From DAOVRL01 sp964459805 (GTDB lineage Bacteria; Planctomycetota; Phycisphaerae; Sedimentisphaerales; Anaerobacaceae), in the NCBI GenBank assembly GCA_964459805.1, contig CAYWOD010000111.1, positions 1-11,425 of the forward strand: a stretch of 11,425 nucleotides of DNA. The letters are read 5' to 3'. The notes under the pieces were generated by a model that saw only the letters and a program-made list of their open reading frames with translations, searched no databases and had not been told where the DNA came from. The translations under genes and the position numbers were made by a program. This document shows, in pieces, positions 7,265-11,425 of the stretch (the first letter of the stretch is position 1; each line of letters starts with the position of its first letter).

Positions 7265-8011
7265 TTATGGCGGGTAATCGGTGCCTTTTATGCCTCGATG
7301 GGTGAGGTTTGCATCCGGCAGGCCGTCGCGGGCGGCGCGGATTTGTCTGGCCTTGAGAAAACGGACCTGACCGTCGGCGAAGAGATAGTTGCGGGTGCCG
7401 TCCCAGCTCCACCATCCTTTCTCATCTTCTATGCGTTCGTGATTGCTGAACCATTCTGCGATGAGGACTTTGCCGGACGGATCGGCCACATCGAAGCATT
7501 TCTGCCGGATTGAGGGCTGCGAATTTGTGTAGGTCTCTTCAACTGTATTCATAGTGTCAATTTGCTGGGGGCTGTGATAGAAGGCCATCGAGTAGGCGTA
7601 GCTGGTGGACTCGTATTTCTCCGGCTCGGTTGAGTCGGCGGGGCAGAGCAAGACGGACGGATTATTGACGTCGATATTGCCGTCCAGGTACGGCTCGACA
7701 AAGGACCGCCACCCGCGTCCCATCCAGAGATAGTAGAAGGGCGTCGTGGAGACGGGGTCCTGCGCGCAGGGATAGGTGTTGTCGTAGGCGTCGAGGTAGA
7801 GGTTGACGCCCAGGTAGATTTGCCGGAGATTCCCCGTGCATTCGAGACGCCTGGCCAGGGCCTTGGCCTTCATAAGCGACGGGATGAGTATGGAAAGCAG
7901 AAGGGCAATGATCGCGATGACGACGAGCAGCTCGACGAGCGTAAACCCGAATCGAAGTCTCTTGTGCATTCCTGTAATGCTCCGGCCAATCCTTGCACGC
8001 TTATGGGGCAT
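7265..8011 (-). CDS. Type II/IV pseudopilin-like protein (prepilin N-terminal methylation motif, DUF1559-like)
   Basis: The 248-residue product has a class III prepilin signal: a basic leader, then G22|FTLVELLVVIAIIALLLS. Prepilin peptidase would cut between G22 and F23, and E27 is the conserved position-5 glutamate. The hydrophobic helix runs to about residue 45. The mature domain contains two cysteines (C58, C123) and ends with NYLFADGQVRFL, a short form of the planctomycete pseudopilin C-terminal signature. Planctomycetes carry many such proteins; their exact role is unsettled, and a secretion or surface pseudopilus is likely. CAGGAG (8018-8023, reverse strand) is six bases before the chosen ATG. 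An in-frame ATG at 7969 would give a shorter, more typical leader. Its TTGAAA/TATTCT promoter lies just upstream. Confidence 0.88.
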   Translation of the reverse strand: MPHKRARIGRSITGMHKRLRFGFTLVELLVVIAIIALLLSILIPSLMKAKALARRLECTGNLRQIYLGVNLYLDAYDNTYPCAQDPVSTTPFYYLWMGRGWRSFVEPYLDGNIDVNNPSVLLCPADSTEPEKYESTSYAYSMAFYHSPQQIDTMNTVEETYTNSQPSIRQKCFDVADPSGKVLIAEWFSNHERIEDEKGWWSWDGTRNYLFADGQVRFLKARQIRAARDGLPDANLTHRGIKGTDYPP

Positions 8012-8053
8012 TGTAATCTCCTGCTGCTGCCGCTTCGCCCAAACAGCAAGCTA

Positions 8054-8082
8054 AGAATAGCATTTGGACCAACGGCTTTCAA
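8054..8082 (-). promoter_or_regulatory. Sigma70-type promoter for the pseudopilin gene
   Basis: On the reverse strand, TTGAAA (8082-8077) and TATTCT (8059-8054) are exactly 17 bases apart. Transcription would start near 8047, about 36 bases before the ATG at 8011. Confidence 0.55.
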
Positions 8083-8194
8083 ATTATTTTGCCCGCGCCA
8101 CTGGAAAATAGCCCCCCGCACCCGTGCCGCGGGCCGTTTACCCCCCTCAACCGACCGCCATTCCCCACAGTCCCTGGGTCTATCCGGAATTCTC

Positions 8195-8223
8195 TGGACA
8201 AAATTCGCACTTTATGGTATAAT
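8195..8223 (+). promoter_or_regulatory. Near-consensus extended -10 promoter for the HNH-AP2 gene
   Basis: TGGACA (8195-8200, one mismatch to consensus) is followed after 17 bases by a perfect TATAAT (8218-8223). A TG dinucleotide at 8215-8216 makes an extended -10. Transcription would start near 8230, giving a leader of about 79 bases. It is the closest match to the sigma70 consensus found in the window. Confidence 0.65.
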
Positions 8224-8236
8224 ACCGCCCCGGGAT

Positions 8237-8276
8237 AGAGGTATGAGCTAAAAACTCACTCCCAGCCATTACCTCT
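8237..8276 (+). promoter_or_regulatory. Leader hairpin between the promoter and the HNH-AP2 gene
   Basis: AGAGGTA (8237-8243) pairs with TACCTCT (8270-8276), and TGAG (8244-8247) can pair with CTCA (8255-8258) inside. The right arm is also nearly complementary to the ribosome site AGGAGGG (8296-8302). Alternative folding could therefore affect translation. A two-codon reading frame (ATG AGC TAA) starts at 8243. The pairing is seen; a regulatory role is inference. Confidence 0.35.
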
Positions 8277-8308
8277 GACATATCTCAGCCTAAGCAGGAG
8301 GGTCTCTA

Positions 8309-8977
8309 ATGCCCATCGAAAAAATCCGCAGGATGGCCAAACCCAGATGTGACAACTGCTCCTTCTCAACCTTTGCTACCGGCCCCGGACGACCCGTTCT
8401 CATCTGCTGCCAGAAAAAAGGCTCCGAAGGCCGATGGAAAACATGCCCCCTGGTCCACAAATGCCAAAACTTCCACCCTTCACGGGCCGCCAACCCCAAA
8501 AACCACGCGCCACGCCTCATACCGCTCACCCGCGCGCTGTTCGCAATCGTGGACGCCGAGGACTATCCCTCCCTCAGCCGATACACCTGGTTCGCCGAGG
8601 GCGGCCCTAAAACATACTACGCCGTGCGAAAAGAAAACGGAAAAAGCATCAAAATGCACCGCCAGATACTCAACGCCTCCGACCATCTCGTAGTTGACCA
8701 CATCGACCACAACGGCCTGAACAACCGCAAGACCAACCTCCGCCTCGCAACCTTCACACAAAACTGCCAGAACCAGCGACGACTTTCAAAGAAGACCTCG
8801 ATATACAAAGGAGTTTACTGGAATAAAGCACAAAAAAAATGGGCCGCAAAAATAACAGCAAACAAAAAAACACACCACCTCGGATACTTCAAAAACCAAA
8901 CCGCCGCCGCCAAAGCCTACGACCGCGCCGCAAAAAAACTCCACGGCGAGTACGCATCACTAAATCTCGAATCGTGA
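8309..8977 (+). CDS. HNH endonuclease with AP2 DNA-binding domain and N-terminal Cys cluster
   Basis: The 222-residue protein has three parts. Residues 14-52 hold a Cys cluster (C14, C17, C33, C34, C46, C52), which may be a zinc-binding module. Residues 117-156 form an HNH nuclease core: H117, then VVDHIDHNGLNNRKTNLRL, with D130/H131 as the likely active-site pair and H134/N139/N143 as structural residues. Residues 166-219 are an AP2/ERF domain (YKGVYWNKAQKKWAAKI, then GYFKNQTAAAKAYDRAA). HNH-AP2 architecture is typical of homing endonucleases of phages and mobile introns, and free-standing copies occur in planctomycetes. AGGAGGG (8296-8302) lies six bases before the ATG. Codons end strongly in C. 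No intron or interrupted host gene is visible around it, so it appears free-standing. Target DNA is unknown. Confidence 0.85.
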   Translation: MPIEKIRRMAKPRCDNCSFSTFATGPGRPVLICCQKKGSEGRWKTCPLVHKCQNFHPSRAANPKNHAPRLIPLTRALFAIVDAEDYPSLSRYTWFAEGGPKTYYAVRKENGKSIKMHRQILNASDHLVVDHIDHNGLNNRKTNLRLATFTQNCQNQRRLSKKTSIYKGVYWNKAQKKWAAKITANKKTHHLGYFKNQTAAAKAYDRAAKKLHGEYASLNLES

Positions 8978-9000
8978 ATCGCACATCCGCCCGCGCCTGA

Positions 9001-9180
9001 TTTAGCCCCCACCCCACGCGAGGAATACCTTTTGTTAGCCCCTTGCACTGCAAGGGGTTCTCTTTTACCAAATTTATTTGGGGGTTCTCTTTACCCTCAG
9101 TTTATTCCGGATCGTTTAGCCGCCGCCGGAACGGCGGCGCTTGTTTAGCCCCCCCAACCCCCAAGGGCGTTGGGGGGTTA
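9001..9180 (+). repeat. Cluster of hairpins with TTAGCC heads
   Basis: TTAGCC occurs four times: 9002-9007, 9035-9040, 9116-9121 and 9145-9150. The last three lead directly into hairpins of unrelated sequence. H1 is 9039-9046/9050-9057. H3 is CGCCGCCG-GAA-CGGCGGCG at 9121-9139. H4 is CCCCCCAAC/GTTGGGGGG at 9150-9158/9169-9177. A weaker palindrome, CCAAAT-TT-ATTTGG, is at 9068-9081. A near-identical direct repeat flanks that palindrome: GGGGTTCTCTTTTACC at 9054-9069 and GGGGTTCTCTTTACC at 9081-9095. A further TTTAGCC-headed hairpin lies at 9698-9723. The conserved head before variable stems recalls REP elements. The remaining gap to 9258 shows nothing else. Confidence 0.55.
9039..9066 (+). terminator. 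Rho-independent terminator-like hairpin after the HNH-AP2 gene
   Basis: CCCCTTGC (9039-9046) pairs with GCAAGGGG (9050-9057) around a 3-base loop. TTCTCTTTT follows (9058-9066). It lies 61 bases after the HNH-AP2 stop codon. A weaker hairpin with a similar tail follows at 9068-9092. Confidence 0.5.
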
Positions 9181-9258
9181 CCGCCCCGCACGATTCCCCA
9201 CCAATTCATAAATCATCAATCCAAAATACCTTCCCTCTTCCCAATTATCAATAATCAC

Positions 9259-9372
9259 TTATCTCACCCCCGCCGATTCTACCTCCGCCTTAACAACCGC
9301 CGGCTTAACCCTCAACCGCCTTGCCATCTCCGCGCACCTCGCCGCATCCGGCGGCCTTTTAGCTTTCTTCAA
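9259..9372 (-). CDS. Possible small overlapping reading frame (37 residues)
   Basis: Starting from a TTG at 9372-9370, inside the last codons of the preceding reverse-strand gene, a frame runs 37 residues to a TAA at 9259. The peptide is basic (KKAKRPP near the start, ARRLRVKPAVVKAEVES later) and could form a helix. The 14-base overlap suggests translational coupling. There is no good ribosome site, the start codon is weak, and the GC-rich DNA could leave such a frame open by chance. Confidence 0.22.
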   Translation of the reverse strand: MKKAKRPPDAARCAEMARRLRVKPAVVKAEVESAGVR

Positions 9373-9610
9373 TCCTCAGCCATTCACGTAGCAGTTCCTC
9401 CTCCGTCGGGATCATCCCGTTAGCACGCCATTTTGCCAAATTCGTAAGGTTGACCATGAGAGGAATCGACCCATCATCTTCCTTTACCCAAATGACAGCC
9501 TCGTCCTGGTCGCTGAAGATGACTTCTTCTGGCGTGTTGCGGAAACCATAGTGGCTCCGGATCAGCTCCAGAATCGCCAATTCTCCGTCCGACAGTTTTC
9601 TACGATCCAT
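9359..9610 (-). CDS. Small hypothetical acidic protein (83 residues)
   Basis: The product was not recognised. With the start at 9610 it is 83 residues, soluble and acidic, without cysteines, signal peptide or membrane segment. The sequence has a mixed helix/strand look: LSDGELAILELIRSHYGF, then EEVIFSDQDEAVIWVKEDDG, then a helical tail EEELLREWLRIEES. The frame is open upstream to an ATG at 9691, but that extension is low-complexity and GC-rich. The ATG at 9610 (MDRRKLSDGEL) is therefore preferred, although no clear ribosome site precedes it. A size and charge like this occur in immunity or antitoxin-type proteins, but nothing in the sequence proves such a role and no partner gene is adjacent. 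Confidence 0.55.
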   Translation of the reverse strand: MDRRKLSDGELAILELIRSHYGFRNTPEEVIFSDQDEAVIWVKEDDGSIPLMVNLTNLAKWRANGMIPTEEELLREWLRIEES

Positions 9611-9697
9611 GTGTTGTACCCACGTAGCAGTGCTTACTTCCACCCGCGCCTGTCCTGAGTCCCGCCGCGCCGGGATCGAACCGCACGACAACGCATA

Positions 9698-9723
9698 TTT
9701 AGCCCGCAGGCCTCATCCTGCGG
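9698..9723 (+). repeat. Isolated TTTAGCC-headed hairpin
   Basis: TTTAGCC (9698-9704) leads into CCGCAGG (9704-9710), a 6-base loop and CCTGCGG (9717-9723). Head and layout match the cluster at 9001-9180, but the stem sequence differs. The rest of 9611-9804 holds no supported gene. Confidence 0.45.
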
Positions 9724-9804
9724 CAGGCACTCATGCAAAGGCGGATCCAACAGCCGAATACTCACCGGCAGCACCGCCAACACTCGCCCCCTAAACAGTT
9801 GCCC

Positions 9805-10137
9805 TTACAATCTTGAGAAGAACTCATCTATACTGTCAGTATCTCCCACGTAGCACACTTGAGTTTTGTATAGAAGGTCAAGCTTTTGTTGTTTAATAAC
9901 GTTCTTCATTGCTTTGTCAGTTATGAACAAATCCGCATACGGCATCATTGTGGAGATATGATCAATATCGGTTGAATCGCCCGCCTTTATCGGTTCTCCC
10001 TTAGTCACCGTATATGCTATAAGCCTGCAAGTCACATTTGCATAAGGCATCGCCCGATAGTATGCAGACCTGTAGAAATCTACCAATCCGTCAATCCCTT
10101 CAGGACGACCACCAAACGCGTTCCACCATTGTAGTCG
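9805..10137 (-). pseudogene. C-terminal remnant of a PIN-like hypothetical protein
   Basis: The believable part begins near the WWNAFGGRPEG segment (around 10128) and runs about 107 residues to the stop at 9805. It contains TDIDHISTMMPYADLFITDKAMKNVI. This acidic and aromatic pattern resembles the C-terminal half of PIN-like nuclease domains in hypothetical bacterial proteins. The frame stays open to an ATG at 10254. That extra stretch is antisense to the DUF4145 remnant and looks like a shadow, and no proper N-terminus or ribosome site is present. The gene therefore appears to have lost its 5' part. The DNA is clearly more AT-rich than that left of 9795. The PIN assignment is by pattern only. 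Confidence 0.5.
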
Positions 10138-10147
10138 TCTGGTCAGA

Positions 10148-10447
10148 TTGAGCAGTAACGCAAGTGCAGTTGATGCAATGCTAAAAGAGAAAGAATATAC
10201 GGATGGTTCATTGTATGACCGAATTGATAAGGCCGCTAAGAAGCACTTAATCACGGATGAAATGGCTAAGTGGGCTCATCAAATTAGATTAGATGCAAAC
10301 GACCAAAGACATGCAGAGAAATACGCTGAGTTGCCAACAGAAGAAGAAGGTAGATTGGTGTTTGATTTTGCAATTGCTTTTGCAGAATATTTATTTGTAC
10401 TTCCATCAAAAGTATCTCGTGGAATTGCCGATACTACTGCGAGTTAA
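10148..10447 (+). pseudogene. C-terminal remnant of a DUF4145 protein
   Basis: The frame from a TTG at 10148 encodes about 99 residues matching the C-terminal part of DUF4145 proteins: AVDAMLKEKEYTDGSLYDRIDKAA, then MAKWAHQIRLDANDQRHAE, and EYLFVLPSKVSRGIA near the end. Full-length relatives are usually much longer and carry an N-terminal zinc-ribbon-like or helical part that is absent here. The frame is open back to 10076, but that stretch is antisense to the PIN-like remnant and lacks a start and ribosome site. Lone DUF4145 proteins and domains are common near restriction-modification and other defence genes; no such gene is in this window. It is most likely a truncated, non-functional remnant. 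Confidence 0.6.
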
Positions 10448-10484
10448 AAATTCAATATACACCACCAAATCCCCAGCGTAAATG

Positions 10485-10584
10485 CGCCTCAAATTGCCGA
10501 ACTCAGGCGAATCCATAGTAACGGTACTTATTTTTGAGTTCGTATGCGAGAGCGTGTCCTACGGGCGTTTTACTTTTTGAGGCG
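10485..10584. repeat. Nested inverted-repeat structure
   Basis: An outer pair, CGCCTCAAA (10485-10493) with TTTGAGGCG (10576-10584), encloses an inner pair, CGAACTCA (10498-10505) with TGAGTTCG (10535-10542). Both are perfect. The 172-base gap 10448-10619 contains no gene. The structure could be an element end, a terminator for the flanking genes or a structured RNA; none is proven. Confidence 0.4.
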
Positions 10585-10619
10585 AGTTAGTATGTTAAAT
10601 CAATACCTACTTAAATACT

Positions 10620-11425
10620 TCAGGGTACTATTCTAATTCGTGTTTTTCCTCCTCTTCTGCTGGGATATGTCAAGAGATAACCACTATTAAGAGCATCAGC
10701 AAATTGTTCTTTGGTCAAAGGTTCGTAGAATGATTTGAAAATACGAAAGCTTTGAATTGTCCTCTTTGCCCCAAGAGTATCAGTATATTCAAAGGTTCCT
10801 GTAGAAATAAGAGGGCCTTTATAATCAATAGCCTGTCCGTCAATTAACTGCCTTTCGTACCCGCTCAAGTGAAACAGAATCTCTGGCGTCCTCTGCATCA
10901 TTCGTACTGCTACGCCATCTGAGTATGTAAAAGAGGAACCCTTCCGCCAAATTAAGGCTTCCCCATGCCCCAGAACTTGTTTGACTTTACATCCAGAGGG
11001 AACCTTCGCGACAGTTCCCTTCGGCAATAACTTATTATCTAATATACGTTGAAATTCCAAAAGACCTTTATCAAAATATTTACCATTAATACAAACAATA
11101 TTGCCACAAAACCGCTTGTACATTTCATCAAACCATTCTTTGCTGCGTTTTTTCTCTTGGTATATAACCTCGCCGGGTTGAGTGTCAACTTTGATACGGA
11201 CATCTATCCCGGCTTTTTTACATAATTCTAATAATCTCACTTTCTCCTTGCTTTCATTGGCCAAATCTTCCTTCAGTTGTAAAATCTTTTTTTGCAAAGA
11301 CGCTATGGTTGTCTGTAGCTGTTTAACTTCTGCTTTTAGCCGTTCGATTTCTTGCGGTGGAGAATTTTCCGACTTAATTATTGTTGCCGTACACAATACT
11401 ACAAATACCGTGCAAACAAGAATTA
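10620..11425 (-). CDS. Exported coiled-coil protein of unknown function (5' end outside window)
   Basis: The frame is open to the window edge, so the N-terminus is cut off. The residues before the TTG at 11396 read ILVCTVFVVLCTA, a hydrophobic signal segment, so that TTG is not the true start. Next come a short linker (SENSPPQ) and a heptad-type coiled coil of about 45 residues rich in K, E, L and Q (EIERLKAEVKQLQTTIASL and onward). A soluble domain of about 185 residues follows, with FCGNIVCINGKYF, VPSGCKVKQVLGHGEALIW and a basic C-terminus. Four cysteines lie in the mature part. No family was recognised. Layout suggests a periplasmic or membrane-anchored protein with a dimerising stalk. Codon use is AT-rich like the neighbouring remnants, suggesting acquired DNA. 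Confidence 0.7.
   Translation of the reverse strand, partial: ILVCTVFVVLCTATIIKSENSPPQEIERLKAEVKQLQTTIASLQKKILQLKEDLANESKEKVRLLELCKKAGIDVRIKVDTQPGEVIYQEKKRSKEWFDEMYKRFCGNIVCINGKYFDKGLLEFQRILDNKLLPKGTVAKVPSGCKVKQVLGHGEALIWRKGSSFTYSDGVAVRMMQRTPEILFHLSGYERQLIDGQAIDYKGPLISTGTFEYTDTLGAKRTIQSFRIFKSFYEPLTKEQFADALNSGYLLTYPSRRGGKTRIRIVP

Noticed and set aside
7073..7513. 146-residue forward open frame
   Set aside because: Mostly antisense to the pseudopilin gene, with no recognisable motif.
9001..9180. CRISPR array or integron attC sites
   Set aside because: The hairpins have no constant repeat with spacers of even length, and the TTAGCC heads do not fit the attC core.
9668..9692. tRNA-like T-loop (GGTTCGATCC on the reverse strand)
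   Set aside because: The flanking arms do not pair and no D-arm, anticodon arm or acceptor stem is present.
9609..9794. 61-residue forward open frame
   Set aside because: Low-complexity GC-rich translation crossing the hairpin at 9698-9723, no ribosome site and no motif.
10138..10254. N-terminal part of the reverse frame above the PIN-like remnant
   Set aside because: It is antisense to well-matching DUF4145 sequence and its translation is a hydrophobic shadow.

Overview
The window most likely comes from a planctomycete of the Phycisphaerae type (Sedimentisphaerales-like), probably an environmental genome. This is inferred from the gene content: a two-domain DUF1080 (3-keto-disaccharide hydrolase) protein beside a Tat-exported Gfo/Idh/MocA oxidoreductase, a secreted FucI-like protein, a DUF1559-like pseudopilin and an HNH-AP2 protein. 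No rRNA, tRNA or CRISPR was seen, so the taxonomy rests on gene families alone.

Region 1 (1-4888) is a carbohydrate-oriented block. A forward pair encodes an exported DUF1080 protein and a Tat-exported Gfo/Idh/MocA oxidoreductase 22 bases apart. Together they fit an oxidise-then-cleave route for glycosides via 3-keto sugars. Facing them on the reverse strand are a Tat-exported protein resembling the L-fucose/L-arabinose isomerase fold and, 46 bases downstream of it, a 102-residue half-ferritin resembling encapsulin-associated ferritins.

Region 2 (4826-8082) holds dapB (lysine/diaminopimelate synthesis) with a well-placed sigma70-type promoter. Three reverse-strand genes follow: a small Cys-rich protein, an exported metallo-beta-lactamase-fold hydrolase and a type II/IV pseudopilin. 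A 111-bp element with perfect 12-bp terminal inverted repeats and two mirror-image hairpins (6061-6171) lies between the Cys-rich gene and the hydrolase gene. Clear promoters with 17-base spacers precede the hydrolase and pseudopilin genes.

Region 3 (8195-9795) is accessory DNA. An HNH-AP2 gene with an extra N-terminal Cys cluster is driven by a near-consensus extended -10 promoter with a leader hairpin. It is followed by a cluster of different hairpins, most headed by the same TTAGCC motif, and by a small orphan gene.

Region 4 (about 9795-11425) is visibly more AT-rich and looks like acquired, decaying DNA. It contains two outward-facing gene remnants (a PIN-like C-terminus and a DUF4145 C-terminus) whose missing 5' ends abut, as expected from a deletion. 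A nested inverted-repeat structure follows, and then an exported coiled-coil protein of unknown function whose start lies outside the window.
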